64,000 nucleotides of DNA from DASQMT01 sp963839615 (GCA_963839615.1 CAWIVY010000006.1:62001-126000); one strand, 5' to 3'; counted from the stretch's first letter, positions 52,142 through 62,284 are shown. Notes: generated by a model from the letters alone, not told the origin. Translations and numbers: made by a program.

Positions 52142-52701
52142 AGCCGCGGCGCGTGAAGGGGCTCGACCCCGACGGCACGCTCGCCGACAACGCCGAGCGG
52201 ATCGTCCGCGTCCGGCTCGACGAGCTGTGCGGGTTCATGCCCACCGCGGCGGATCCCGGCGAGGTCATGGCCCTGCACGACATGCGGATCGCCGCCAAGC
52301 GGCTGCGCTACATCCTCGACGTCACCGGGCCGTGCTTCGGCGCCTATGCGAAGACGGCCACGAAGATGGTCAAGGAGCTGCAGGACCTGATCGGGGAAAT
52401 CCACGACTGCGACGTCCAGATCCCCGCGACGGCCGCGTTCGCCGAGCGGCTGCAGGCCGCGGATGCGCTGGCGCTGCAGGCGGCGGCCGGCGAAGCGCCG
52501 GATCTCGACCCCGCGTCGCTCACGCAGGCGCCGCACGCGCGGGATCACGCCGGCATCGCGGCGCTGCAGTCGCACCTGCGCGCGCGCCGGCTGCTGCTCT
52601 TCGACCGCTTCCTCGAGCTCTGGGACGGGTACGAGCGCAAGGGCTTCCGCGCGCGGCTCGAGTACGCGGCGGGAGAACGCGCCGACGTTCCCGATGCCTA
52701 G
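52138..52701 (+). CDS. CHAD-domain protein, C-terminal half type
   Basis: A 187-residue helical protein. LHDMRIAAKRLRYILDV (residues about 46-62) followed by MVKELQDLIGEIHDCDVQ matches the second bundle of CHAD domains, and RARRLLLFDRFLELWD forms the closing helix. It overlaps the preceding CHAD gene by 4 bases, so the two chains are made together and may pair as one polyphosphate-binding unit. The GTG at 52138 is set by the overlap. ppk begins within its last codons. Confidence 0.85.
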   Translation: MKPRRVKGLDPDGTLADNAERIVRVRLDELCGFMPTAADPGEVMALHDMRIAAKRLRYILDVTGPCFGAYAKTATKMVKELQDLIGEIHDCDVQIPATAAFAERLQAADALALQAAAGEAPDLDPASLTQAPHARDHAGIAALQSHLRARRLLLFDRFLELWDGYERKGFRARLEYAAGERADVPDA

Positions 52702-54880
52702 CCGCGTTAGCATCGGAAGCGCCTTGACGGATCTGCAGCAGCCCGCAGCGCCCGGAGTCGCCGAGCCCGACCTCGACGACTACGCGCTGTACTTCAACCG
52801 CGAGCTCTCGTGGCTGCAGTTCAACGACCGCGTGCTCCAGCTCGCCGAGGACGAGTCGGTCCCGCTGCTCGAGCGGCTCAAGTTCTGCGCGATCTACTCG
52901 AGCAACCTCGACGAGTTCTTCATGGTGCGCGTCGCCGGCCTGCAGGAGTACGTCGACGGCGGCATCGACCGGCCGCGCGAGGACGGCCGCAGCCCCGCGG
53001 AGACGATCGCCGCGATCGGTGCCGAGGTGCGCGAGCAGACGCGGCGCCAGACCGCCGTCTTCGACGGCGTCCTGCGGCCCGCGCTGGCCGAGCACGGGAT
53101 CAGGGTCCAGACCTGCGACGAGGTCGATCCGAGCTACCGCGAGGAGCTCGCCGAGCGCTTCCGGCGCCAGATCTTCCCGGTCCTGACGCCGCTCGCCGTC
53201 GGCCTCGGCCGCCCCTTCCCCTACATCTCCAACCTCTCGCTCTCGCTCGCCGTGCTCGTGCGCGACTCGCAGACCGGGCAGGAGACCTTCGCGCGCGTGA
53301 AGGTTCCCAAGGAGATGCTGCCGCGCTTCGTCCCGATCGGCGACGGGCGCACGTTCGTGCCGCTCGAGAGTCTGATCGCCCGGCACCTCGACGCGCTCTT
53401 CCCGGGCATGGAGATCATCGACGTCGACGTCTTCCGGGTCACGCGCGACGCCGACTTCACCGTCGACGACGACGCCGACGACCTGCTGCGGGCGGTCGAG
53501 CAGGAGCTGCGCAGGCGGCGCCTCGGCGAGGTCGTCCGGGTCGAGGTCGGCGCCGGCATGAGCCGGCGCCTGCGCGAGCCGCTGGTGCACGCGCTGGAGA
53601 TCGAGGAGGGCGAGCTGTTCGAGGTCGAGGGGCTGCTCGACCTCCACGACCTCTGGGACGTGGTGCACGTGCCGGGTTTCGCCGACCTGCGCGACGAGCC
53701 GTGGACCCCGGTCACCCAGCCGCGCCTGCAGGCGGCGAGCGAAGCGGTGGCGAGCCCGCAGGGCGAGGGCGGTGACGAGGAGCCCGACGTGATGGCCGCG
53801 ATGCGCAAGGGCGACATCCTGCTCCACCATCCGTACGACTCGTTCGCGACGTCGGTGGAGCGCCTCGTCGAGCAGGCCGTCGCCGACCCCAAGGTGCTCG
53901 CGATCAAGCAGACCGTGTACCGCACGAGCGACGACTCGCCGCTCGTCCCGGCGCTGATCCGCGCGACCGAGCGCGGCAAGCAGGCCGTCTGTCTCGTGGA
54001 GCTCAAGGCGCGCTTCGACGAGCGCGCGAACATCGGCTGGGCGCGCTCGCTGGAGGAGTCCGGCGTGCACGTCGTCTACGGGCTGCCCAACCTCAAGACG
54101 CACGCCAAGTGCATCCTGATCGTGCGGCGCGAGGGCGACGGCGTGCGCCACTACGTGCACGTCGGCACCGGCAACTACCACCCCAAGACGGCGCGCCTGT
54201 ACACCGACTTCGGGCTGCTCACGTGCGACGAGGAGATCGGCGCCGACGTGGCCGACATGTTCAACCAGCTCACCGGCTTCGCGCGGCCCGGAGCGTCGCG
54301 CCGCGTGCTGGTCGCGCCGGCGCACATGCGCGAGGGCATCCTCGAGGAGGTCGAGCGCACGATCGCCGCCAAGCAGGAGGGGCGCAGCGCCCGGATCGCC
54401 ATGAAGATGAACTCGCTCGTCGACAAGACCTGCATCCAGGCGCTCTACCGGGCGTCGCAGGCCGGGGTCGACGTCGACCTCAACATCCGCGGCATCTGCT
54501 GCCTGCGGCCGGGCGTCGAGGGCGTGTCCGAGCGCATCCGCGTGCACTCCGTCGTCGGGCGCTTCCTCGAGCACTCGCGGATCTACGCGTTCGAGCGCAA
54601 CGGCGACCAGACGATCTACATCGGCTCCGCCGACCTGATGCCGCGCAACCTGGACACGCGCGTCGAGCTGCTCGCGCCCGTGCGTCACGAGACGCTGCGC
54701 AGCGAGCTGACCGACGCGCTCGAGCGCGGCATGGCCGACGACACGAACGCCTGGACGCTGGGCCCGGACGGCGCGTGGACCCGCCGCGAGCCGTCCTCCT
54801 CCGAGCCGCGCAACGCGCAGCGCGAGCTGATGGCCCGTCACGTCGCGCGCGCGGACGAGGCAGCGGCCGGCGCTTCGTAG
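52694..54880 (+). CDS. ppk1: Polyphosphate kinase 1
   Basis: A 728-residue enzyme that polymerises the ATP gamma-phosphate into polyphosphate. The N-terminal domain starts YFNRELSWLQFNDRVLQLA, followed by NLDEFFMVRVAGL. The catalytic C-terminal phospholipase-D-like domains carry HYVHVGTGNYHPKTARLYTD (phospho-His region) and GRFLEHSRIYAF with the second conserved His, plus LKTHAKCILIVRR. Length is normal. ATG 52694 overlaps the CHAD gene; a TTG ten codons on (52724) has a better GGAAG ribosome site and is a real alternative. It is the last gene of the Ppx-CHAD-CHAD-Ppk module. Confidence 0.96.
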   Translation: MPSRVSIGSALTDLQQPAAPGVAEPDLDDYALYFNRELSWLQFNDRVLQLAEDESVPLLERLKFCAIYSSNLDEFFMVRVAGLQEYVDGGIDRPREDGRSPAETIAAIGAEVREQTRRQTAVFDGVLRPALAEHGIRVQTCDEVDPSYREELAERFRRQIFPVLTPLAVGLGRPFPYISNLSLSLAVLVRDSQTGQETFARVKVPKEMLPRFVPIGDGRTFVPLESLIARHLDALFPGMEIIDVDVFRVTRDADFTVDDDADDLLRAVEQELRRRRLGEVVRVEVGAGMSRRLREPLVHALEIEEGELFEVEGLLDLHDLWDVVHVPGFADLRDEPWTPVTQPRLQAASEAVASPQGEGGDEEPDVMAAMRKGDILLHHPYDSFATSVERLVEQAVADPKVLAIKQTVYRTSDDSPLVPALIRATERGKQAVCLVELKARFDERANIGWARSLEESGVHVVYGLPNLKTHAKCILIVRREGDGVRHYVHVGTGNYHPKTARLYTDFGLLTCDEEIGADVADMFNQLTGFARPGASRRVLVAPAHMREGILEEVERTIAAKQEGRSARIAMKMNSLVDKTCIQALYRASQAGVDVDLNIRGICCLRPGVEGVSERIRVHSVVGRFLEHSRIYAFERNGDQTIYIGSADLMPRNLDTRVELLAPVRHETLRSELTDALERGMADDTNAWTLGPDGAWTRREPSSSEPRNAQRELMARHVARADEAAAGAS

Positions 54881-54948
54881 CCGCGCCCGGCGGGCGATTC
54901 GTTGCGCCGGCAGGAGGCGGGCGCGGAGGCGCGAAGCCGCTCCGGATA

Positions 54949-55791
54949 ATTTCGTTCCGGTGCATTGCGGCCGCGCTCGTCGCGGCGGCGCTCGCGGCTC
55001 CGGCTGCGAGTGCCCAGAGCGCGGACGTCGCCGCGCTCCAGGTCGCGCTGCGCGCGCACGGTCTCTACGCCGGGACGGTCGACGGCGTGCGCGGGCCGCT
55101 TACCAGCGCGGGCGTGCGCCGCTTCCAGGCGCGCCGCGGCCTCGTGGTCGACGGCATCCCCGGGCCTGCCACGCGGCGCGCCTTCGGCCGCCGCGGGCGC
55201 CCGCGGCTCGGCAGGCGCGTGCTCGCGAGCGGTGCGCGCGGCTGGGACGTCGCCGGCCTGCAGTTCCTGCTCGCCCGCCACGGCTTCCCCGCCGGCCCGG
55301 TCGACGGCGGCCTCGGGCCGCGCACCTCCGCGGCGCTGCGGCGCTTCCAGGCCTGGGCCGGGCTGTCCGCCGACGGTCTCGCGGGCGCCGCGACGCTGTC
55401 ACGGCTGCGCGGGCCGCCGCCGGCCAGCCCGCTCATCTTCGCGCAGCCCGTCTCGGCGCCGGTCGGCGACCGCTTCGGCCCGCGCGGCAACCTGTTCCAC
55501 ACCGGCATCGACTTCCCGGTTGCCACCGGCACGACGGTCAGCGCCGCCGGGCGCGGCTGCGTCTCGTTCGCCGGCTGGAGCTCGGGCGGCTACGGCAACC
55601 TGGTGATCATCGAGCACCGGCTCGGGATGATGTCCTGGTACGCGCACCTCTCGGCGATCACGACCCGGCGCGGCGCCTGCCTCGTGGCCGGCAACGCGAT
55701 CGGCCGCGCGGGATCGACCGGCCGGTCGACCGGCCCGCACCTGCACTTCGAGCTGCGGTTGCGGGGCGCAGCGGTGCCGCCGCGGTTCTAG
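54949..55791 (+). CDS. Secreted M23 peptidase with two peptidoglycan-binding repeats (start codon uncertain)
   Basis: About 280 residues. A signal peptide (FRCIAAALVAAALAAPAASA) leads into two PG_binding_1 repeats (ADVAALQVALRAHGLYAG ... RRFQARRGLVVDGIPG; then VAGLQFLLARHGFPAG ... RRFQAWAGLSADGL). The C-terminal LytM domain has HTGIDFP (zinc His and Asp), SWYAHLS and GPHLHFEL (HxH). It should cut peptide cross-links in the cell wall. No ATG, GTG or TTG exists in this frame between the ppk stop and the signal peptide. I give ATT 54949 as a placeholder; ATA 54946, or an indel upstream, are alternatives. The stop is TAG at 55791. Confidence 0.8.
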   Translation: MSFRCIAAALVAAALAAPAASAQSADVAALQVALRAHGLYAGTVDGVRGPLTSAGVRRFQARRGLVVDGIPGPATRRAFGRRGRPRLGRRVLASGARGWDVAGLQFLLARHGFPAGPVDGGLGPRTSAALRRFQAWAGLSADGLAGAATLSRLRGPPPASPLIFAQPVSAPVGDRFGPRGNLFHTGIDFPVATGTTVSAAGRGCVSFAGWSSGGYGNLVIIEHRLGMMSWYAHLSAITTRRGACLVAGNAIGRAGSTGRSTGPHLHFELRLRGAAVPPRF

Positions 55792-55882
55792 GTGTCCCCG
55801 GCGGCGGTCCGCGCGCGAACCGCAAGTCCGGGGTGTCGGGTGCGTTGCGGCTCCTACGGTCCGCAATCCTGGAGATCTCCGT

Positions 55883-58800
55883 ATGCCCCGCCGTCGAGTG
55901 CGCGCACTGGCGCTCACGCTGCTCCTCTTCGCGCTCGTCTTCGTACCCGGCGGCCCGGCGTCCGGGCAGTCCGGGCCGCCCACCGCCACCGGCTTCTCGT
56001 TCTTCCGCCACCCGGCGCCACAACCGCTGTGCACGGGACTGGCGCTAGCGGGCGCGTACTTCTCCTACTCCGACTGCGGCTTCGGCGAGGTCGCCATCGC
56101 GGGCGCCGAGCCCGCCGACGCGGTCACCGCGGACTTCCGCCGCGGCAGCGAGTTGCTCGGGACCGCCGATGCGACCTACCAGGCCGCCGACGACAACTGG
56201 CAGTTCGCGATCGAGCCGGCCGCCGATTGGGGACCAGGGCCCGTCGAGGTCCGGGTGCGCGTGGGCGACGAGCTCGCCGAGGGCGCCGGCACGTTCTTCG
56301 TCAACACGCTCGGCGCCGAGCTGGCGCCCGAGGAGCGCAGCGGCGGGTACCGGCCGGGCGAGGACATCCCGCTCACGGGCCGCATCTTCGAGCAGCGGTC
56401 GCTGGCCGCCGACACGCAGGAGACGGGCGTCCCGGCAACGTTCAAGCTGCGCGCCGTCGATGCGCGCGGCGCCGTGTCGGACGCCTACGGCCCGTTCACG
56501 GCCGCCGACGACGGCAGCGTGACGGCCACCCTCCCCGGTGCGGCGACCGCGGGCCTCGCGCCCGGGCGCGACACGGACTACCGCGAGACCGTCGCGCTCG
56601 AGCTCGTCGACGCGACCTACGACGATCCCGACCCGGTCGCGGGCGGCGGCGGCGCCTGGGGCGCGCCTGACGGCACGCCCGCGGGCCGCGCGGAGGTGAG
56701 CGTGACGCCGACCGAGCTCGTGCTCACGAACGCCTTCACGTCCTCGGTCGGCTGGGTCAAGCCGGGAGAGACCTACCCGTTCCGCCTGACCGTCGAGAAC
56801 TTCCGCACCACCCCGGCCACCGGGGCGCAGGTGGTGCTCGCCGTCCCGTCCGGCACAACGCTCCAGCCGCCGGCCGGCGGCGGCGCGACCGTGAGCGGCG
56901 ACACGCTCACGTGGGACGTCGGCACAGTGCCCGCCGGCACCCCCGACGGGCCCGGTACGAGGTCGCTCGTCGCCGAGGCGACCGTCGACACGCTCGCCCA
57001 GGATCCCGAGGTCGCCTGGAAGGACCTCTCCAGCATCGCGACGCTGACCTACGACGGCGGCCCGGCCGGGCTGACGAATCGCTCGCACGGCCCGAAGGTG
57101 ATCCCGCCAAAGGGCGGCTACGAGACCGCCCGCTATGGCGACCGGCCGTTCCCCGTCGTCCCGGTCGACTTCTCGGACCGCAAGCACGGCGCTGGGCACA
57201 CCGCCTCGACGCTCGCGGGCAAGATCAACGACCCCGAGAATCCCGGATCCACGTTCAACCTCTACCAGGAGATGTCCTACGGTCAGCTGTTCCCGCACGG
57301 GACGGTGCCGTCGGACGGCGTCGCCTCCGCCGGCTGGGAGTACGGCCCTGGGTTCGCGTTCACCAAGAACGCCGCGAAGCCCGACACGTGCCGCGGCATC
57401 ACGGCGGCGACGCTGCCGGGCGACGCCTACCAGCAGACTTCGCCCGAGCGGATCGCCGGCGGCTGGTACCAGCTGCCGGGCTCCACTGACTACTACGGCG
57501 ACGACGCCAAGGGCTCGGCCGTGATCGGCTCGGTCGCCGGCGTCGGGGCGCTGCAGGACATCGACTCGGCCTGCGGCCCCACCGGGAAGGCGGTGTTCGA
57601 CGCCGCCCAGATCGCCGATCCCGAGATCGACTACGACGACTACGACACCGACAAGGACGGCGTCGTCGACTTCTTCATGATGGTGTTCCCCGGCGCCGGC
57701 GGCAACGGCGAGTCCCAGCTCCAGGGTTACGACAACATCTGGCCGCACTCCGCCGACCTGCAGAACGCCTACGTCGACGGGGAGGGCCAGAAGGGCTACG
57801 TCACCGACGACCAGCTGACCGACCTCGAGGGCCGGCCGCTGTTCTGGACCGACGACAGCCGGTCCTCCAAGACGACCGACGATACGGGCATCCCGGTGCA
57901 CGTGCGGGTCGGCCCGTACAACGTCAACCCGGAGTCGGCGATCGAGAAGGCGAGCGTGATCTCGCACGAGTACGGGCACTCGCTCGGCCTGCCCGACTAC
58001 TACTCCACGGGGAGCCGCGAGACCTACGGGACGTGGACGCTGATGGCCTCGGACCACTCCCAGAACATGGACATCATCGGCAAGAAGGAGCTGGGCTGGG
58101 TCGTGCCGGAGGTGCTAGGAACGGGCGAGACGAAGGCGGAGGGGTGGCAGGACACCAAGCGCGACTCGCACCGGATCGCGTGGCAGCGTCCCGACGGCAC
58201 GCCCTACACGCTCGAGGGGGAGGACGTTCACAACGGCCAGGCCTACGTCGCGACGCTGCCCGGGCGCCAGATCCTCGATCCAGCGCTCGTCCCGTCCGGC
58301 AGCCGCGTCTGGTGGTCGCGCGCCGGCAACGACTTCGGCTGCCCGCCGAGCGGCGGGCACAACCTCGACATCGCGCTGCCCGGCCTAGCCGACGTCCCGG
58401 CCGGCACGCCGGTGACGCTGCAGCTGAAGTCGCGCTGGGACATCGAGTGGGACTTCGACTACGGCTTCGTGCTCACCAGCACCGACAGCGGCAAGAGCTA
58501 CGTCTCGCACGCGTCGGAGAAGGGGTACACGACCGACGGGTCGCAGAACCCGAACAGCTCGGGCTGCCAGGGCCAGTACGGCAATGGCCTCACGGGCTCC
58601 AGCGGGTCCTACAAGGCGGGCACCCAGACGACCGACCGCGTGCTCGGCGAGTACCCGGAGGGCGGCTTCGTCGACGACGCCTACGACCTCTCGGCGCTCG
58701 CCGGCGAGCGGGGCGCCACGCTGCGGCTCTCCTACGCCACCGACCCGGGCCTCGCGCGGCCGGGCTGGTTCATCGACGACCTGCGGGTGCTGGCCGGTGA

Positions 58801-60301
58801 CCGCGTGGTCTACGAGAGCGACTTCGAGACCGCCACCGACGCCGCGATCTACAACGGCGGCTGTCGCGAGGGCCTGCAGACTGCGCAGCAGTGCACGGAC
58901 GGGTGGCAGCAGGTGACCGCCGGGGAGGGCTCGCCGGCCGAGCATGCGTATCTGCTCGAGCTGCGCGACCGCTCGGGCTTCGACCTGCGTGGGCGGGGGG
59001 AGAGCGACCGCGGCGACCCGACGTTCGCGCCCGGCGTCCTGCTCGCCTACACCGACGAGAACCACGGCTACGGCAACGTGGGCACCGACGATCCGCCGGC
59101 CCAGAGCCCGCTGGACTCGCAGCCCGAGCCCGGATCGGAGACGCCGAACCTCGACGACGCGGCGTTCACCGCGGCCGACGGCGACGCGCACTTCTCCGAC
59201 GGCGGCGACGGGCACGTCGACAACTACTCCGATCCCTCCCAGCCCGACGGTGCGTGGCGCTTCGCGTTCGACTGCCTCGGCTTCGACGTGACGCGGATGA
59301 CCGGCGACGGCCCCGGACCGGAGGAGCTGCCGCCCTACGACCTCGACGCCGACGTGACGTTCACCGGCGGCGCTGGCTGCGGCAGCTTCGACTACGGCAC
59401 CGGCGGCGAGGCCGGTGACGCGCCCCCGACCGCCGTGGCGCAGGCCAAGCCGCTTCAAGCCACGATCGGCCAGGAGGTGCGGTTCGACGGCTCGGGCTCC
59501 AGTGACGACCGCGACGCTCCCGGCGTGCTCGGCTACGCGTGGGACTTCGACGGGAACGGCACGCGCGACGCCGAGGGCCGCGAGGCGAAACACGCGTACG
59601 ACGCCGCGGGCAGCTACCGGGCGACGCTCGCGGTCACCGACTCGGCCGGGCACCGCAGCGAGGCGGCGGTGACGATCTCCGTCAGCGGCGGCGGGGCGAC
59701 GGCCACGCCCGGCGGGCCGGCGGCGCCCGGTCCGGGGTGCGCGGTGGCGAGCGCGTTCCGGTCGCTCAAGGCCCGTCCGCGCGGGCGCGGGGTGCGCTTC
59801 GCGTTCACGCCGCGCACGGCGGGCGACACGACCGTGGACATCTTCCGCGCGGCGACGCCCACCCGTGTGATCGCACGCGAGCGGGTCGCGCGCTTCGTCC
59901 GCCCCCGCTCGTTCACCTGGCGCGCGAAGGGCGCGCCGAACGGGCTCTACTGGGCGCGTCTGAAGGCCGGCGCCGACGTCCGCCGGATCGTCCTGCGGCG
60001 CGCCCACCGTCGCTTCTCGGTGCACGAGGGCTTCGTCGCCCGGCGCCGCTGCGGGCTGATCCGGGCGTTCGCGCTCAACCGGCCCGCGTTCTCCCGCGGC
60101 AAGCCGCTGCGCCTGCGCTACGCGGTGGCTCCCGGCGCCACGGCGAAGATCAAGGTGCTGCGCCACGGCAAGGTGCTGCGCCGCGTCACCGGCCGCCGCG
60201 TGCGCGCCCGGGGCCTGCCCCGCGGCCAGCTGCGGATCCGCCTGTCCGCGCGCCGCGGCGCGGTCAGCCGGACGGCGACGCTCACCGCTCGGAGGCTGTG
60301 A
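55883..60301 (+). CDS. Large secreted M6-family metalloprotease with PKD domain
   Basis: A 1472-residue exported protein. A signal peptide (LALTLLLFALVFVPGGPASG) is followed by several beta-sandwich regions, one DUF11-like (about 275-390). The M6 (immune inhibitor A-like) catalytic domain has FPVVPVDFSDRKHG, a calcium-loop-like DTDKDGVVDFF, the zinc site HEYGHSLGLPD (695-705) and YGTWTLMA. Later regions hold paired MAM-like strands, a PKD domain (about 1180-1270, YAWDFDGNGT) and an Arg-rich beta tail. It probably degrades extracellular proteins. The ATG at 55883 has GGAG 8 bases upstream. Its stop abuts that of the convergent SDR gene. Confidence 0.92.
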   Translation: MPRRRVRALALTLLLFALVFVPGGPASGQSGPPTATGFSFFRHPAPQPLCTGLALAGAYFSYSDCGFGEVAIAGAEPADAVTADFRRGSELLGTADATYQAADDNWQFAIEPAADWGPGPVEVRVRVGDELAEGAGTFFVNTLGAELAPEERSGGYRPGEDIPLTGRIFEQRSLAADTQETGVPATFKLRAVDARGAVSDAYGPFTAADDGSVTATLPGAATAGLAPGRDTDYRETVALELVDATYDDPDPVAGGGGAWGAPDGTPAGRAEVSVTPTELVLTNAFTSSVGWVKPGETYPFRLTVENFRTTPATGAQVVLAVPSGTTLQPPAGGGATVSGDTLTWDVGTVPAGTPDGPGTRSLVAEATVDTLAQDPEVAWKDLSSIATLTYDGGPAGLTNRSHGPKVIPPKGGYETARYGDRPFPVVPVDFSDRKHGAGHTASTLAGKINDPENPGSTFNLYQEMSYGQLFPHGTVPSDGVASAGWEYGPGFAFTKNAAKPDTCRGITAATLPGDAYQQTSPERIAGGWYQLPGSTDYYGDDAKGSAVIGSVAGVGALQDIDSACGPTGKAVFDAAQIADPEIDYDDYDTDKDGVVDFFMMVFPGAGGNGESQLQGYDNIWPHSADLQNAYVDGEGQKGYVTDDQLTDLEGRPLFWTDDSRSSKTTDDTGIPVHVRVGPYNVNPESAIEKASVISHEYGHSLGLPDYYSTGSRETYGTWTLMASDHSQNMDIIGKKELGWVVPEVLGTGETKAEGWQDTKRDSHRIAWQRPDGTPYTLEGEDVHNGQAYVATLPGRQILDPALVPSGSRVWWSRAGNDFGCPPSGGHNLDIALPGLADVPAGTPVTLQLKSRWDIEWDFDYGFVLTSTDSGKSYVSHASEKGYTTDGSQNPNSSGCQGQYGNGLTGSSGSYKAGTQTTDRVLGEYPEGGFVDDAYDLSALAGERGATLRLSYATDPGLARPGWFIDDLRVLAGDRVVYESDFETATDAAIYNGGCREGLQTAQQCTDGWQQVTAGEGSPAEHAYLLELRDRSGFDLRGRGESDRGDPTFAPGVLLAYTDENHGYGNVGTDDPPAQSPLDSQPEPGSETPNLDDAAFTAADGDAHFSDGGDGHVDNYSDPSQPDGAWRFAFDCLGFDVTRMTGDGPGPEELPPYDLDADVTFTGGAGCGSFDYGTGGEAGDAPPTAVAQAKPLQATIGQEVRFDGSGSSDDRDAPGVLGYAWDFDGNGTRDAEGREAKHAYDAAGSYRATLAVTDSAGHRSEAAVTISVSGGGATATPGGPAAPGPGCAVASAFRSLKARPRGRGVRFAFTPRTAGDTTVDIFRAATPTRVIARERVARFVRPRSFTWRAKGAPNGLYWARLKAGADVRRIVLRRAHRRFSVHEGFVARRRCGLIRAFALNRPAFSRGKPLRLRYAVAPGATAKIKVLRHGKVLRRVTGRRVRARGLPRGQLRIRLSARRGAVSRTATLTARRL

Positions 60302-62284
60302 CTACCAGTGAACGCCGCGCATCAGGTGCGCGAGCGCGGTCGCCTCGCCCGAGGCTCGGTCCTCGCTCTTGCTGTCGCCCTTCGCCGCCGAGGACTCCGG
60401 GAAGACCTTGTAGGCCATGTGCAGGATCTGGTCGACCGCCTTCGGCGCCAGCGCGTAGAGCACCTCGCCGAACGTGCCGAGGCGGGTGTTGATCTGCTTC
60501 GGCCGCGCCCGGATCGCCTCGCAGATCAGGTCGGCGGCCTCCTCGGGCGAGATCGTCGGGAACGAGTCGTACATCTTCGTCGGCGCGATCATCGCCGTGC
60601 GCACGAGCGGCATGTGGATCGTCGTGAACGTGACGTTGTCGCCGATCGTCTCCGAGCTCACGACGCGGGTGAATGCGTCGAGCGCGGCCTTTGACGCGAC
60701 GTAGGCCGAGAAGCGCGGCGGGTTGGTCTGCACCCCGATCGAGCTCACGTTGACGACGTGGCCCGACTTCTTCTCGGTCATGTGCGGCAGCAGCCCGAGG
60801 ATCAGCCTGATCGTGCCGAGGTAGTTGAGCTTGACCGTCCGCTCGTAGTCGTGGAAGCGGTCGTAGGACAGCGCGACCGAGCGCCGGATCGAGCGGCCCG
60901 CGTTGTTGACGAGCACGTCGACCGACGCATGGTCGGCCAGGACCCTCCCGACGAGGTCGTCGATCGAGTCGTAGTCGGACAGGTCGGCCGCGTAGACGTA
61001 GGCGGTGCCGCCCGCCGCCTCGATCTCCGCCTTGACCTCCTCGAGCTTCTCGGCCGTGCGCGCGACGAGCAGCGGGATGCCGCCGGCGGCGGCGACCTTG
61101 AGCGCCGCGGCCTTGCCGATCCCGCCCGACGCGCCTGTGATCACCACCGTCTTGCCGTTGACGGCGCCCGCGAACGAGCGGTCCTTGTACAGGTCGGGGT
61201 CGAGGTTGCGCTCCCAGTAGTCCCACAGCTTCTCGGAGTACGTCTCGAGCGCCGGGACCTCGATGCCGCTGCCCTTCAGCGCGCGCTGCGTGTCGCGCCC
61301 GTCGAAGCGCGGCTTCAGCGCCATGTGCTCGATCACCGAGTCGGGGATCCCGAGGTCGGCCAGCAGCGTGCGGCGGATGTCCTTGAGCGCCGGCAGCTTC
61401 ATCGCGTACGAGAGCACGCCCTTCGGCAGCATGTCGGTCATCCGCTTGTCGATCCGCAGCACCATCTGCGGCGCGTGCCCGGCGCGCGCGAACGTGTTGA
61501 GGACGTCGCCGGCCCGCTGCGGGCGCGGGTTGACGAGGTGGAAGGCCTGGCCGTCGAGATCGGGCTGGTGCGCGATGTGGTCGATCGCGGCCGCGACCCA
61601 GTCGACCGGCACGATGTTGGTCCAGCCGACCTCGAGGCCGATCAGCGGGAACCACTGCGGCAGCGCGTGGCGCGCCTTCTGCAGCGCCTTGAAGAAGTAG
61701 TACGGCCCGTCGATCTTGTCCATCTCGCCGGTGCGCGAGTCGCCGACGACGATCGCCGGCCGGTACACGCGCCAGGCGCCCTGCACGCGCGCGCGCACGA
61801 GCTTCTCGGACTCGAACTTCGTCTTGTGGTACGGCGAGGGCAGCTTCTGGCCCTCGTCGAACATGTCCTCGGTGAAGTGGCCGTCGTAGTCGCCGGCGAC
61901 GGCGATCGACGACGCGTGATGGAAGATCCCCGCCTGCAGGTCGTTGGCGAGATCGATCGCGTTCTGGGTGCCGCCGACGTTGAGCAGCGCGTTCTGCGTC
62001 TCGTCGGCCGTCATGTCGTAGATCGCGGCGAGGTGGAAGAAGTGGTCGACGTTGCCGCGAAGCGCATCGCGCACGCCGGCGTCGACGCCGAGCAACGGCT
62101 CGGACAGGTCGCCCGCGACGGCGTGGATGCGGTCGCTGCCGCCGAGGCGCTCGACCAGCGCTTCGAGCTTCTCGGTCGAGCCCTCGCGGACGAGCACGTG
62201 GATGTCGCCCTCGCGCTCGAGCAGCCGTTCGACCAGATGGCGGCCGATGAAGCCGGTGGCCCCCGTCACGAAGTAGCTCGGCAC
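60302..62284 (-). CDS. Two-domain SDR: fatty acyl-CoA reductase-like fused to a classical SDR
   Basis: A 660-residue fusion. Residues 1-360 form an extended SDR (GATGFIGRHLVERLL, HLAAIYD, SSIAVAGDYDG, SPYHKTKFESEKLV with the YxxxK pair). Residues about 375-660 form a classical SDR (VVITGASGGIGKAAAL, NNAGRSIRRSV, SAYVASKAALDAF). The same two-domain order occurs in mycobacterial AcrA1-like acyl-CoA reductases, which make fatty aldehydes or alcohols, so wax-ester or ether-lipid precursor synthesis is possible (family knowledge). The GTG at 62284 follows an AGAGGAAA ribosome site. There is no lipid gene cluster around it. Confidence 0.88.
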   Translation of the reverse strand: MPSYFVTGATGFIGRHLVERLLEREGDIHVLVREGSTEKLEALVERLGGSDRIHAVAGDLSEPLLGVDAGVRDALRGNVDHFFHLAAIYDMTADETQNALLNVGGTQNAIDLANDLQAGIFHHASSIAVAGDYDGHFTEDMFDEGQKLPSPYHKTKFESEKLVRARVQGAWRVYRPAIVVGDSRTGEMDKIDGPYYFFKALQKARHALPQWFPLIGLEVGWTNIVPVDWVAAAIDHIAHQPDLDGQAFHLVNPRPQRAGDVLNTFARAGHAPQMVLRIDKRMTDMLPKGVLSYAMKLPALKDIRRTLLADLGIPDSVIEHMALKPRFDGRDTQRALKGSGIEVPALETYSEKLWDYWERNLDPDLYKDRSFAGAVNGKTVVITGASGGIGKAAALKVAAAGGIPLLVARTAEKLEEVKAEIEAAGGTAYVYAADLSDYDSIDDLVGRVLADHASVDVLVNNAGRSIRRSVALSYDRFHDYERTVKLNYLGTIRLILGLLPHMTEKKSGHVVNVSSIGVQTNPPRFSAYVASKAALDAFTRVVSSETIGDNVTFTTIHMPLVRTAMIAPTKMYDSFPTISPEEAADLICEAIRARPKQINTRLGTFGEVLYALAPKAVDQILHMAYKVFPESSAAKGDSKSEDRASGEATALAHLMRGVHW

